From Pasteurellaceae bacterium (GTDB lineage Bacteria; Pseudomonadota; Gammaproteobacteria; Enterobacterales; Pasteurellaceae), in contig CAAEJV010000017.1 in assembly GCA_900756155.1 (NCBI GenBank), positions 1 through 64,000 on the forward strand: DNA of 64,000 nucleotides, read 5' to 3'. Of the stretch, positions 50,608 through 59,479 are shown in pieces; within the stretch, counting starts at the first letter, position 1, and each line of letters starts with the position of its first letter. A program made the position numbers and the translations under genes. The notes below the pieces were generated by a model that was not told where the DNA came from, searched no databases, and saw nothing but the letters and a program-made list of their open reading frames with translations.

Positions 50608-51649
50608 TGTACAACAACAATTAGGTCGCCTGACCTTACGTGCGGATCTGCAACTGCCAACTCAAGGTGTGACCGCTATTTTTGGTTTGTCAGGTTCGGG
50701 TAAAACCTCATTGATTAATTTGGTGAGTGGTTTAACTCATCCCGATCAAGGATTTATTCGTTTAAATGACCGCACTTTGGTCGATGTGGAGAACGGTGAG
50801 AATCTCCCTGTGCATCAGCGCAAAATCGGCTATGTATTCCAAGATGCTCGTTTATTTCCGCATTACAATGTCAAAGGCAATTTACGTTATGGCATGAAGA
50901 ATGTCAGCCGTGAAGACTTTGACTATATCGTTCAGCTACTTGGTATTGAACCGTTACTCAAACGCTATCCTCTGACTTTATCGGGGGGCGAAAAACAACG
51001 TGTGGCGATTGGGCGAGCCTTATTAACAGATCCTGAAATTTTGTTAATGGATGAACCGCTTTCAGCTTTAGATGTGCCTCGCAAACGTGAGCTTATGCAA
51101 TATCTGGAAAGTCTATCCAAAGAAATTAATGTGCCGATTTTATATGTGACGCACAGTTTGGACGAATTATTACGTTTGGCCGATCGTGTTGTACTGATGG
51201 AAAACGGCAAAGTGAAAGCCTATGACACCTTAGAAAATGTGTGGAACAGTCCGTTATTTGCCCCTTGGAAAGGCGAATCGGAACAGAGTAGTGTGTTGGC
51301 GTTGCCAGTATATTTACATAATCCAACCTATAAAATGACCGCACTTTCTTTGGGCGAACAACAGCTTTGGATTAATGAAGTACATCATCAAGCGAATGAA
51401 AAAGTACGCGTCTGTATTTATAGTTCCGATGTGTCACTTACTCTCAGCAAGCCAGAGCAAACGAGTATTCGTAATATCTTACGTGGGCAAATTGTCCAAA
51501 TCATTCCGCAAGAGAATCGCATTGACATTGCGGTGTTGGTGGAAGGGCATAAAGTTTGGGCAAGTATCAGTAAATGGGCGTTTAATGAATTGCATTTTGC
51601 TCAAGGCATGGATGTTTATGTACAAATAAAAGCCATTTCTGTCGTGTAA
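50594..51649 (+). CDS. modC: Molybdate ABC transporter, ATPase
   Basis: ModC drives molybdate import. The 351-residue protein has Walker [13 protein letters not shown] near residue 31, the signature [16 protein letters not shown] near residue 128, and Walker [17 protein letters not shown] near residue 148. A C-terminal Mop/TOBE domain ([25 protein letters not shown]) follows, where binding of molybdate gives feedback. Length matches E. coli ModC (352). It overlaps modB by 14 bases. Confidence 0.97.
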   Translation: MLHINVQQQLGRLTLRADLQLPTQGVTAIFGLSGSGKTSLINLVSGLTHPDQGFIRLNDRTLVDVENGENLPVHQRKIGYVFQDARLFPHYNVKGNLRYGMKNVSREDFDYIVQLLGIEPLLKRYPLTLSGGEKQRVAIGRALLTDPEILLMDEPLSALDVPRKRELMQYLESLSKEINVPILYVTHSLDELLRLADRVVLMENGKVKAYDTLENVWNSPLFAPWKGESEQSSVLALPVYLHNPTYKMTALSLGEQQLWINEVHHQANEKVRVCIYSSDVSLTLSKPEQTSIRNILRGQIVQIIPQENRIDIAVLVEGHKVWASISKWAFNELHFAQGMDVYVQIKAISVV

Positions 51650-51668
51650 AGTCATTACTTATAAAATA

Positions 51669-51713
51669 AAAGTGCGGTCAATTTCAAAATAGTTTTAAAA
51701 TTGACCGCACTTT
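51669..51713. terminator. Bidirectional terminator with paired uptake signals
   Basis: AAAGTGCGGTCAATTT (51669-51684) pairs perfectly with AAATTGACCGCACTTT (51698-51713). The 16-bp stem extends beyond the uptake signal core on both arms. It lies between the convergent modC and dnaJ ends. Confidence 0.9.
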
Positions 51714-51723
51714 CTGTTTAGGA

Positions 51724-52860
51724 TTACTTACCTAAGTTATCAAAGAATTTCTTCACACCGTCTAAAAAGCTTGAAGATTTCGGGCTATGAGATTTTTGAC
51801 CTTTCAAACTTTCTTCCAGTTTTTCTAATAATTCTTTCTGTTCTTTATTTAAGTTCACCGGTGTTTCAATCACTACTCGACAAATGAGATCACCTGCGTA
51901 GCCGCTACGTGTAGAGGTCACCCCTTTACCACGCATACGGAACAGTTTGCCTGTTTGGGTTTCCGCAGGAATTTTGAGTTTCACTTTACCGTCTAAGGTT
52001 GGGACCTCAATTTCACCCCCTAACGCTGCCATTGAGAAACTAATTGGCACTTCGCAGTAGAGGTTATTTCCATCACGTTCAAAGATATGATGTTCTTTAA
52101 CGTGAATAACTACATATAAATCACCTGCTGGAGCACCATTTTCACCTGCTGCGCCTTCACCGCTTAAACGTAATTGGTTGCCGGTATCCACACCTGCTGG
52201 GATTTTAACTGAAAGGTTTTTCTTCTTGTGAACACGACCTTCGCCATGGCAGCTTTTACATGGTTTTTCAATTTTCTTACCAGAACCATGACAAGTAGGA
52301 CAAACCGCTTCAGTTACGAAGAAACCTTGTTGACGACGAACACGACCAGAACCATGACAGCTTGGACATGTTTCAACTTTTGAGCCTTTTTCTGCGCCAG
52401 TGCCATCGCAGCTATCACAGTGAGCAAGCGTATTGATTTGGATATCTTTGGTTGTACCTTTTACGGCTTCTTCTAACGTAATTTGGATGTCATATCGTAA
52501 ATCTTCACCGCGAACTACACGCTGACGACCACGTCCGCCACCGCCAAAGATATCGCCGAACATATCACCAAAAATATCACCAAAATCAGCGCCGCTGAAT
52601 CCACCACCGAAGCCGCCACCTCCCATGCCGCCTTGTTCAAAGGCTGCGTGACCATATTGATCGTAAGCGGCACGCTTTTCTTTATCACCTAAAATTTCAT
52701 AGGCTTCTTGGATTTCTTTAAATTTTTCTTCTTTGGCTTTATCACCTTTGGTTCTATCAGGGTGATATTGCATGGCGAGTTTTTTGTAAGCACGTTTAAT
52801 TGCTTTTTCATCTGCGCCACGTTCAACACCAAGAACGTCGTAATAATCTTTCTTTGCCAT
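51724..52860 (-). CDS. dnaJ: Chaperone protein DnaJ
   Basis: DnaJ delivers unfolded proteins to DnaK and stimulates its ATPase. The 378-residue protein has the J domain with HPD in YHPDRTKGD near residue 33, a Gly/Phe-rich region (residues 75-110), four CxxCxGxG zinc repeats ([32 protein letters not shown]) and the C-terminal substrate domains. Length equals E. coli DnaJ (376). Here it is separated from dnaK by metY and a GyrI-like gene and should depend on its own promoter in the 244-base gap upstream. Confidence 0.98.
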   Translation of the reverse strand: MAKKDYYDVLGVERGADEKAIKRAYKKLAMQYHPDRTKGDKAKEEKFKEIQEAYEILGDKEKRAAYDQYGHAAFEQGGMGGGGFGGGFSGADFGDIFGDMFGDIFGGGGRGRQRVVRGEDLRYDIQITLEEAVKGTTKDIQINTLAHCDSCDGTGAEKGSKVETCPSCHGSGRVRRQQGFFVTEAVCPTCHGSGKKIEKPCKSCHGEGRVHKKKNLSVKIPAGVDTGNQLRLSGEGAAGENGAPAGDLYVVIHVKEHHIFERDGNNLYCEVPISFSMAALGGEIEVPTLDGKVKLKIPAETQTGKLFRMRGKGVTSTRSGYAGDLICRVVIETPVNLNKEQKELLEKLEESLKGQKSHSPKSSSFLDGVKKFFDNLGK

Positions 52861-52950
52861 AATGTTTTCGTTTTCCGTTTAAAAATATAAATTTAAAAAA
52901 TTTTATTTTGTTATTGTATGGTATTGCGTTAACAACATACCTAAGAATAA

Positions 52951-52978
52951 AAATAATGTCGAAGTCAGAAATATCAAG
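52951..52978 (-). promoter_or_regulatory. Weak sigma-32-like promoter candidate for dnaJ
   Basis: On the minus strand CTTGATA (52978-52972), 13 bases, CATTATTT (52958-52951) resembles the heat-shock promoter CTTGAAA-N13-CCCCATNT at six of seven -35 positions but only about five of eight -10 positions. It is placed sensibly for dnaJ, about 85 bases upstream. Confidence 0.28.
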
Positions 52979-53077
52979 GGTAAATACGTTAATTTATACT
53001 TGTTTTTGTTTGCTTACTATTAAGATAAGTAAACAAATAAAAATAAGCTGAACGCTTTTATCTCTCTATTTAAAGTG

Positions 53078-53096
53078 GCAGGCAATTTGCCTGCCT
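53078..53096 (-). terminator. Stem-loop after metY
   Basis: GGCAGGCAA and TTGCCTGCC form an almost loopless perfect palindrome just after the metY stop codon on the minus strand, followed by ACTTTAAAT. It is likely a terminator, though the T run is short. Confidence 0.5.
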
Positions 53097-53104
53097 TATA
53101 ATAC

Positions 53105-54373
53105 TTATTTCGCTGCTGCAAATGCTTGCTCTAAGTCAGCTAAAATATCTTGGATATTTTCAATACCGCAAGAGAGACGAATAAGTCCTGCAGAAATCCC
53201 CGCTTTTTCTAATTCAGCTTCACTTAATTGGCGATGCGTTGAAGTCGCTGGATGTAACGCACAAGTACGAATATCGGCTACGTGTACTTCACGTGAGGTC
53301 ATTTGTAATGCGTTTAACCATTTTGCCGCAGTTTCTTTGCCACCTTTAATCTCAAAGGAAATGACACCACACAAACCGTTAGGTAAATATTTTTGTTTGA
53401 GTGCGTAATCTGGGGAGCTTGATAAGCCAGGGTAATTTACTTTAGCGACTTGTGGATGTTTTTCTAAAAACTCGGCTACGGCCTGTGCATTTTCATAATG
53501 ACGTTGCATGCGAAGCGCAAGGGTTTCCATACCTACATTCAATAAGAAACTATTTTGTGGAGCGGGTGTGGCACCCAAATCACGCATTAATTGCACACGC
53601 GCTTTGACAATGTAAGCCGCAGGGCCAAAGGTTTCTGTATAAACTAAACCATGATAAGTTTGGTCTGGCGTGCTTAATTGCGGATATTTGCCGTTATTCC
53701 AATTAAAGTTACCACCATCAGTAATGGATCCTCCTAATGCAATAGCATGACCATCTAAATATTTAGATGTACTGTGAATGACCACGTTTGCGCCAAATTC
53801 GATTGGACGACAAAAATAGGGCGTTGCAAAGGTGTTATCAACTAATAATGGCGCCTCCGCAGCTTTCGCTAAGGCAGCAAATTTTTCAATATCCAACACG
53901 CGTAAAGCGGGGTTCGCAATGGTTTCAGCAAAGATGGCTTTTGTATTTGGACGGATTGCTTTTTTGAGCTCTTCAAGTGGTAAATCTTGATCTACAAAAG
54001 TCACTTCGATACCCATTTTTTTGAATGTGTGGGCAAATAAATTGTAGGAACCGCCATACACATAAGAAGAGGAAATGAAGTGATCGCCCGCTTCTAAAAT
54101 ATTCAGCATTGCGTAGAAAACAGCAGATTGGCCTGAGGCAGTACACATTGTTGCGACGCCACCTTCAAGAGCTGTAATTTTTTCTTCCGCTGCATTAGTT
54201 GTTGGATTTGCTAAGCGAGTATAAAAATAGCCTGCAGCTTGTAAGTCAAATAACTTGCCAATTTCTTCTGCTGAATCGTAGGTATAAGTCGTGCTTTGTA
54301 CGATAGGTTGAACACGTGGCTCACCGTTTTTAGGACTGTAGCCAGCATGGAGGCATTTCGTTTCGAATTTCAT
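53105..54373 (-). CDS. metY: O-acetylhomoserine aminocarboxypropyltransferase (sulfhydrylase)
   Basis: MetY is a pyridoxal-phosphate enzyme that makes homocysteine from O-acetylhomoserine and sulfide (direct sulfhydrylation). The 422-residue protein belongs to the Cys/Met metabolism family. It opens with FETKCLHAGYSP and has TASGQSAVFYAML, SSSYVYGGSYNLF and the cofactor Lys in HSTSKYLDGHAIALGG near residue 208. DIRTCALHPATSTHRQL near the end is characteristic of this branch. The length favours MetY over MetB or MetC (about 390). It lies between dnaK and dnaJ, where it is out of its usual context. Confidence 0.93.
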   Translation of the reverse strand: MKFETKCLHAGYSPKNGEPRVQPIVQSTTYTYDSAEEIGKLFDLQAAGYFYTRLANPTTNAAEEKITALEGGVATMCTASGQSAVFYAMLNILEAGDHFISSSYVYGGSYNLFAHTFKKMGIEVTFVDQDLPLEELKKAIRPNTKAIFAETIANPALRVLDIEKFAALAKAAEAPLLVDNTFATPYFCRPIEFGANVVIHSTSKYLDGHAIALGGSITDGGNFNWNNGKYPQLSTPDQTYHGLVYTETFGPAAYIVKARVQLMRDLGATPAPQNSFLLNVGMETLALRMQRHYENAQAVAEFLEKHPQVAKVNYPGLSSSPDYALKQKYLPNGLCGVISFEIKGGKETAAKWLNALQMTSREVHVADIRTCALHPATSTHRQLSEAELEKAGISAGLIRLSCGIENIQDILADLEQAFAAAK

Positions 54374-54404
54374 TGTTTTTTCCTTTGTTGTGTTTGTTTT
54401 GGGG

Positions 54405-54442
54405 TAAAGTGCGGTTGTTTTTTATAAAATTTTACGCACTTT
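54405..54442 (-). terminator. Imperfect paired uptake signals upstream of metY
   Basis: AAAGTGCG (54405-54412) can pair with CGCACTTT (54435-54442) across an AT-rich interior. It lies just past the end of the GyrI-like gene and before metY. The stem is weaker than the other paired uptake signals, so it may only partly terminate. Confidence 0.45.
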
Positions 54443-54446
54443 GAAC

Positions 54447-54845
54447 TTAGCAATGTGGTACAACAGCGATATAAATTTCTACCAAACCATCAGAGTGGTA
54501 TTTTTCAAAATCCACCGAATAAGCCCGCTTAAGTAAACCTTGTTGTTCTTTTTTCCAGATTAGTTGCCATGTTTGATAAATTTCATCTACTTTGCAACGA
54601 AAAACTTCGTAGAAATTCAAATCTTCAATTTCAATCACCGGAATATCTGTCTCTAATACTACTTCACTTGCAATCGCAAAATCATAGTCTGCTAGGTGAT
54701 TCGTAGCATAATTAAAATAGATGCCATAACAACAGTGACCTTGTGGTAGTTTATCAAGATTGTTTTGCCAAAGGGTTGAGATTATCTCATTTGCTATGTT
54801 GTTATCTAAGCGTTGTTGTACGATTGGGTAGAGTTTTAACGCCAT
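54447..54845 (-). CDS. GyrI-like / effector-binding domain protein
   Basis: The 132-residue product matches the stand-alone small-molecule binding domain seen in GyrI/SbmC and at the C-terminus of some AraC regulators. It has a CCYGIYFNYATNHLADYDFAIASEV segment, EVFRCKVDEIYQTWQLIWK and AYSVDFEKYHSDGLVEIYIAV, where the strand-helix-strand order and the DFExY motif fit the family. There is no DNA-binding domain. GyrI itself guards gyrase against inhibitors, but related proteins bind or hydrolyse other ligands, so the function is open. It sits between dnaK and metY. Confidence 0.72.
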   Translation of the reverse strand: MALKLYPIVQQRLDNNIANEIISTLWQNNLDKLPQGHCCYGIYFNYATNHLADYDFAIASEVVLETDIPVIEIEDLNFYEVFRCKVDEIYQTWQLIWKKEQQGLLKRAYSVDFEKYHSDGLVEIYIAVVPHC

Positions 54846-54862
54846 TTATCCTCCGGGTTTAC

Positions 54863-54900
54863 TTTTCCTGACTTCACTTTTTTAAATAAAGTCAGGAAAA
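54863..54900 (-). other. Stem-loop in the leader of the GyrI-like gene
   Basis: TTTTCCTGACTT (54863-54874) pairs perfectly with AAGTCAGGAAAA (54889-54900), a 12-bp stem with a 14-base AT-rich loop. It lies between the dnaK terminator and the start codon of the next gene. No T run follows on the minus strand, so it is a leader structure or protein-binding site rather than a clear terminator. Confidence 0.5.
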
Positions 54901-54919
54901 ACGGCATTTAATGAATATG

Positions 54920-54950
54920 CCAAAAGGGCGTATTGCTACGCCCTTTAATT
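54920..54950 (-). terminator. Terminator of dnaK
   Basis: AAAGGGCGTA pairs perfectly with TACGCCCTTT around TTGC, followed on the minus strand by TGGC. It lies 20 bases after the dnaK stop. The T tail is inside the stem, so strength is uncertain. Confidence 0.7.
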
Positions 54951-54965
54951 TTGGTTCAAGTGAAA

Positions 54966-56867
54966 TTATTTGTTATCTTTCACTTCTTCAAACTCAGCAT
55001 CAACAACATCATCATTTGGTTTGCTGTTGCTTTGAGCTTGTTGTGCATCACCTTGTGGTTGAGCCGCTTGAGCAAGTTTTTGAGCCACTTCTGCAAGTGC
55101 TTGAAGTTTAGCTTCGATTGCTGCTTTATCTTCGCCTTTCGCTGCAGTTTCTAAATCGCTTAATGCGCTTTCAATTGCTGCACGATCTTCAGCTGGAACT
55201 TTATCACCCGCTTCTTCTAATTGTTTACGTGTGCTGTGTACAAGGTGATCTGCTTGGTTGCGAGCTTGTACTAATTCTTCAAATTTACGGTCTGCTTCAG
55301 CGTTTGCTTCTGCATCACGAACCATTTTTTGAATTTCTTCATCACTTAAACCTGAAGAGGCTTTGATGGTGATTTGTTGTTCTTTGCCCGTACCTTTATC
55401 TTTCGCAGAAACATGGATAATACCGTCAGCGTCGATATCGAAGGTTACTTCAATTTGTGGCATACCGCGTGGAGCTGGGTTAATGCCTTCAAGGTTGAAT
55501 TGGCCTAAAGATTTATTCGCTGATGCTTGTTTACGTTCACCTTGTAATACGTGAATAGTTACTGCACTTTGGTTATCTTCTGCAGTTGAGAACACTTGTG
55601 ATTTTTTAGTTGGAATCGTCGTGTTTTTCTCAATTAAGGTAGTCATCACACCACCCATGGTTTCGATACCTAAGGATAATGGGGTTACGTCTAACAATAA
55701 GACATCAGTTACATCACCCGCTAATACACCACCTTGAACTGCAGCACCGATAGCAACTGCTTCATCCGGGTTCACGTCTTTACGAGGTGCTTTACCGAAG
55801 AATTCTTCTACTTTTTGTTGTACTAATGGCATACGGGTTTGACCGCCCACTAGGATAACATCATCAATTTGTGATGCACTTAAACCTGCATCGTTTAATG
55901 CAACTTTTACAGGCTCAAGTGATTTCGCGACTAAGTCTTCTACTAAAGATTCTAATTTAGCGCGAGTTAACTTGATGTTTAAGTGTTTAGGACCAGTTGC
56001 ATCTGCAGTGATGTAAGGTAAGTTCACATCAGTTTGTTGTGCAGAAGAAAGCTCAATTTTCGCTTTTTCGCCCGCTTCTTTTAAACGTTGCATTGCAAGT
56101 GGGTCATTACGTAAATCAACACCTTGTTCTTTTTTGAACTCATCTACTAAGTAGTTGATAACGCGGTTGTCGAAGTCTTCACCACCTAAGTGAGTATCAC
56201 CGTTGGTTGCTAATACTTCAAAGGTTTTTTCGCCACCTACTTCATCAATTTCGATGATAGATAAGTCAAATGTACCACCACCTAAGTCATAAACAGCGAT
56301 AGTTTTGTTGCCTTGACCTTTATCTAAACCGTAAGCTAATGCTGCTGCTGTTGGTTCGTTGATAATACGTTTAACTTCTAAGCCTGCGATACGACCTGCA
56401 TCTTTTGTTGCTTGACGTTGAGCATCATTAAAGTATGCGGGAACAGTGATTACCGCTTCAGTCACTGGCTCACCTAAGAAATCTTCCGCAGTTTTCTTCA
56501 TTTTTTTCAATACTTCTGCAGAGATTTGTGGAGGCGCAAGTTTGTCACCTTTTACATTTACCCATGCATCACCGTTATCTGCTTTGGTGATTTCAAATGG
56601 CATAATGTCGATATCACGTTTTACTTCAGCATCGTCAAAACGACGACCGATTAAACGTTTAATTGCAAATAAAGTATTTTTAGGGTTGGTTACCGCTTGG
56701 CGTTTTGCCGGTTGGCCCACTAAAATTTCGTTATCATTTGTATAAGCAATAATTGACGGAGTAGTGCGATCACCTTCTGCGTTTTCGATTACGCGTGGTT
56801 TATCACCATCCATTACTGCCACACATGAGTTTGTTGTACCTAAGTCAATACCGATAATTTTTCCCAT
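54966..56867 (-). CDS. dnaK: Chaperone protein DnaK (Hsp70)
   Basis: DnaK is the main ATP-dependent Hsp70 chaperone. The 633-residue protein begins [17 protein letters not shown] and has the phosphate motifs [17 protein letters not shown] near residue 193 and [13 protein letters not shown] near residue 340. The linker is [19 protein letters not shown] near residue 390. The substrate domain and lid follow, ending with the acidic EEVKDNK tail. Length matches E. coli DnaK (638). A strong sigma-32-type promoter is seen upstream. Confidence 0.98.
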   Translation of the reverse strand: MGKIIGIDLGTTNSCVAVMDGDKPRVIENAEGDRTTPSIIAYTNDNEILVGQPAKRQAVTNPKNTLFAIKRLIGRRFDDAEVKRDIDIMPFEITKADNGDAWVNVKGDKLAPPQISAEVLKKMKKTAEDFLGEPVTEAVITVPAYFNDAQRQATKDAGRIAGLEVKRIINEPTAAALAYGLDKGQGNKTIAVYDLGGGTFDLSIIEIDEVGGEKTFEVLATNGDTHLGGEDFDNRVINYLVDEFKKEQGVDLRNDPLAMQRLKEAGEKAKIELSSAQQTDVNLPYITADATGPKHLNIKLTRAKLESLVEDLVAKSLEPVKVALNDAGLSASQIDDVILVGGQTRMPLVQQKVEEFFGKAPRKDVNPDEAVAIGAAVQGGVLAGDVTDVLLLDVTPLSLGIETMGGVMTTLIEKNTTIPTKKSQVFSTAEDNQSAVTIHVLQGERKQASANKSLGQFNLEGINPAPRGMPQIEVTFDIDADGIIHVSAKDKGTGKEQQITIKASSGLSDEEIQKMVRDAEANAEADRKFEELVQARNQADHLVHSTRKQLEEAGDKVPAEDRAAIESALSDLETAAKGEDKAAIEAKLQALAEVAQKLAQAAQPQGDAQQAQSNSKPNDDVVDAEFEEVKDNK

Positions 56868-56919
56868 TTTGTTACTCCTAATTAAATTTTAAATTCGTTG
56901 TAAATTGTTACGATGAATA

Positions 56920-56947
56920 AGATGTGGATACTTTTCCGCATTTCAAG
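56920..56947 (-). promoter_or_regulatory. Heat-shock sigma-32 promoter of dnaK
   Basis: On the minus strand CTTGAAA (56947-56941) is a perfect -35. A 13-base spacer separates it from CCACATCT (56927-56920), which matches the -10 CCCCATNT at seven of eight positions. It lies about 53 bases before the dnaK ATG, which fits a short leader. Confidence 0.85.
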
Positions 56948-57136
56948 AGGCAAGATTTAAATTTTTTCTTCCTTTTAAAGTGCGGTCATTTCCGTTCTTG
57001 TTTCACAAAATAAGTCCAGCTGAACAAAGTTCAAGGGGGAAATATAAAATTATTTTGAAAAAATAAGAAAAAATTTGTGTTTTGTGGTAAATTGTCGACA
57101 ATTTTAATCATCTATTAATTTAACAAAGGAATCGAA

Positions 57137-58639
57137 ATGAAAAAATCAGTCGTAGCATTAGGTGTGATTGTGGCTCTCGGTGCGGTAGGTGTCGGTGGGG
57201 CTTGGTTTACCGGGGAAAAAGCACAAACTGAATATTTACGCCAAATTGAATTAGCAAATAAACAAGCTCAAGCTTTAGGCTTATCTGATTCATTTAAAGT
57301 TGTTTATCAAAATAAACAGTTTGAACGCGGTTTCTTTACCTCTCAAGTAGAAGATGAAGTGGTTATTTCTTTACCTAAAGAAGGGAAAGTATTCACTATT
57401 CCATTTTCAACAAAACTTTATCATGGTCCATTCCCACTCGATCAATTAACCAAATTTAATTTCATGCCAGTAATGTTTTCAGCACAAGGTGTGATTGGTA
57501 AAAATGAAACAACCCAACCTTTATTTGATTTGCTTAAATCGGATAAACCTGTTCAATATCAAGCCTCTACTAGCTATAGCTTAGCAACAAAAGGTAAAGT
57601 TGAACTAGCCGCAGGGGAAGTGACTGATCCAAATTCTCCACAAAATAAATTGGCTTGGTCAAATATCAACATTGGTTTTGATGTTGATAAAGATCTTGCG
57701 GGTAAATATGATCTGGTTTCAGATGAAATAAGCTTCAATTCAAACTTTGATAATATTGAAATAGAAGAGAGCAAAGATGTTGTTATGCCCAAATCGGTAA
57801 CAATGAAGATGAAGGGCTTGAAATCTGAAACCTCATTCAACCCAACTAAGTGGGCTTATATTTATACGGGAAAAAGCGTTTATTCAGCTGAAAGTATCGA
57901 AATGGCTAACACTAATTCTTTAGACGATACAGTTTCTATTATTTACAAGGGGGCTAAAGGAACATCTGATATTTCACTTAATGGTGATTTTGTAAACTTA
58001 AAAAGTGAAAGTGCAGTAGACTCGATAGTTATTGATGGGAAGGATTTTGGAAAATTAACTTACAATAGCGAGTTAAATCATATTGAAGCAAACGCAGTAA
58101 ATGCGTTAATTGAAGCACTCTTCACCGTCTTCAAATCAGTCAGTGATGATGAAAATGCTAATCAGGAAATGGTATCTGAAATTTTAAGTTCATGGGCTGA
58201 AAATCATGGTATGGCTATTTTTAATAATCAGCCTCAAATTAAACTCAACCCTATTTCAATTTCAAATAGTCAGGGTAAAGTCTCATTAGATTTAAATGTG
58301 GCGTTAGCGAAAGATCCGAAATTTGATTTAATGGCGGGGAGTTTATATAAACAACTTACGGATTTTGCGTTAAATATTCACGTAGATAAAGAAATGGTTG
58401 AAAAACTTATGACACAATTAGATCCAGAAGCAGATAAAGCGTTGATTAAAGCACAAATTGAAGAGCAAGCTAAACAAGCGGCAGCACAAAATATTATGGT
58501 GAATAATGATAAAAATGTGACGCTTAACTTAGTGCTTGAAAAGGGCGAACTCAAACTTAATGGTCAAGTGATTCCAGAAGAGCAAGTTCAAGGCGTGTTA
58601 TTTATGTTAATGATGGGTGCAGCAGCGCAAGGTCAGTAA
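57137..58639 (+). CDS. YdgA family (DUF945) protein
   Basis: The 500-residue product has an N-terminal signal or anchor (SVVALGVIVALGAVGVGGAWFTG) directly followed by the family start (EKAQTEYLRQIELANKQ). It also has VVYQNKQFERGFFTSQVEDEVV and a final FMLMMGAAAQG. These match YdgA/DUF945, long periplasmic proteins of unknown function. The body is rich in beta strands and Asn/Asp/Lys. The gene is preceded by AAAGGAATCG and ends before a strong terminator, so it is probably a single-gene unit. E. coli YdgA has about 500 residues. Confidence 0.87.
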   Translation: MKKSVVALGVIVALGAVGVGGAWFTGEKAQTEYLRQIELANKQAQALGLSDSFKVVYQNKQFERGFFTSQVEDEVVISLPKEGKVFTIPFSTKLYHGPFPLDQLTKFNFMPVMFSAQGVIGKNETTQPLFDLLKSDKPVQYQASTSYSLATKGKVELAAGEVTDPNSPQNKLAWSNINIGFDVDKDLAGKYDLVSDEISFNSNFDNIEIEESKDVVMPKSVTMKMKGLKSETSFNPTKWAYIYTGKSVYSAESIEMANTNSLDDTVSIIYKGAKGTSDISLNGDFVNLKSESAVDSIVIDGKDFGKLTYNSELNHIEANAVNALIEALFTVFKSVSDDENANQEMVSEILSSWAENHGMAIFNNQPQIKLNPISISNSQGKVSLDLNVALAKDPKFDLMAGSLYKQLTDFALNIHVDKEMVEKLMTQLDPEADKALIKAQIEEQAKQAAAQNIMVNNDKNVTLNLVLEKGELKLNGQVIPEEQVQGVLFMLMMGAAAQGQ

Positions 58640-58658
58640 TTAATGATTAAATAATGAG

Positions 58659-58690
58659 AAAGGAGATAAAGTGATTTATCTCCTTTTTTA
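58659..58690 (+). terminator. Terminator of the YdgA-like gene
   Basis: AAAGGAGATAAA pairs perfectly with TTTATCTCCTTT around GTGA and is followed by more T. It lies about 20 bases after the stop. Confidence 0.92.
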
Positions 58691-58712
58691 TTAGGTTGAG
58701 CTTATTTAACTT

Positions 58713-59171
58713 TTAATCCAAGCGAGCTTTTAAATACCCGTCATAATCGGGGATATCAATATTGATTTCTTGCTCAAATAAGCTTGATGTTAAAAGGAAA
58801 TCGGCCGTGCTTTGATTAATCGCAACGGGAATATTCCAGACGGTTGCAATACGCATTAAGGCTTTTACATCGGGATCATGTGGCGCGGCATTCATCGGAT
58901 CCCAAAAGAAAATCATCATATCAATTTTTTTCTCGGCAATCAGTCCGCCAAGTTGTTGATCGCCTCCCATCGGGCCACTTAATAGTGAGGCTATTCCAAG
59001 TCCTGTTTCTCTAGACAATAGATGGCCTGTTGTACCTGTTGCATAAAGTTGATGGGGAGCGAGAGCTTCTTTATGTTTCTTTACCCAATTGAGCAGGTTT
59101 TGTTTGCAGCTATCATGTGCAACGAGCGCTATTCGTTTATGAGAAAAGATTGAGCGAGTTGTCGTGTTCAT
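58713..59171 (-). CDS. mgsA: Methylglyoxal synthase
   Basis: MgsA converts dihydroxyacetone phosphate to methylglyoxal, a bypass used when sugar phosphates build up. The 152-residue protein has [12 protein letters not shown] near residue 19, [10 protein letters not shown] near residue 43, [13 protein letters not shown] near residue 64 with the catalytic Asp, [21 protein letters not shown] near residue 89 and a conserved NQSTADFLL end. Length equals E. coli MgsA (152). Confidence 0.97.
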   Translation of the reverse strand: MNTTTRSIFSHKRIALVAHDSCKQNLLNWVKKHKEALAPHQLYATGTTGHLLSRETGLGIASLLSGPMGGDQQLGGLIAEKKIDMMIFFWDPMNAAPHDPDVKALMRIATVWNIPVAINQSTADFLLTSSLFEQEINIDIPDYDGYLKARLD

Positions 59172-59429
59172 ATTTTGTCCTCTAAAAAACTCAAAAGCAT
59201 ACGAACACTTTAGATCAAAGCGGGTAGGGAATGCAATATGTAAAGTATGCTTTAACTTAAAGCCAAAAATCCTTTAAAAATGACCGCACTTTTAGTGAAG
59301 AGTATTGCAATAACAGGAAGAAATGCATGAGAACAGTGAAAATCTACTATCTTTCTTGCAAAAAATCTTCTAAAATTTACAGGATTTTGTTAAATGTTTG
59401 TAACATTGATTAACAAGCTTGATTTTCGT
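59172..59429. other. mgsA-aceE divergent gap
   Basis: No gene is visible. It holds an uptake signal in reverse orientation near 59281 and AT-rich sequence, and must carry the mgsA and aceE promoters. I found no convincing -35/-10 pair. The palindrome at 59430-59447 is listed separately. Confidence 0.7.
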
Positions 59430-59447
59430 GTTTGGTCATGACCAAAC
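59430..59447 (+). promoter_or_regulatory. Perfect 18-bp palindrome upstream of aceE, candidate PdhR-type operator
   Basis: GTTTGGTCATGACCAAAC reads the same on both strands and ends 32 bases before the aceE ATG. The half-site TTGGT...ACCAA is that of PdhR, the pyruvate-responsive GntR-family repressor of pdh operons. The known E. coli PdhR box has three bases between these arms; here there are four (CATG). No pdhR gene is adjacent. Confidence 0.6.
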
Positions 59448-59479
59448 TTCATTTTCACTCAGTAAAATAAGGAAAGACT

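Noticed and set aside
53105..54373. metY as cystathionine gamma-synthase (metB)
   Set aside because: The 422-residue length and the C-terminal DIRTCALHPATSTHRQL segment fit the O-acetylhomoserine sulfhydrylase branch better than the shorter MetB.
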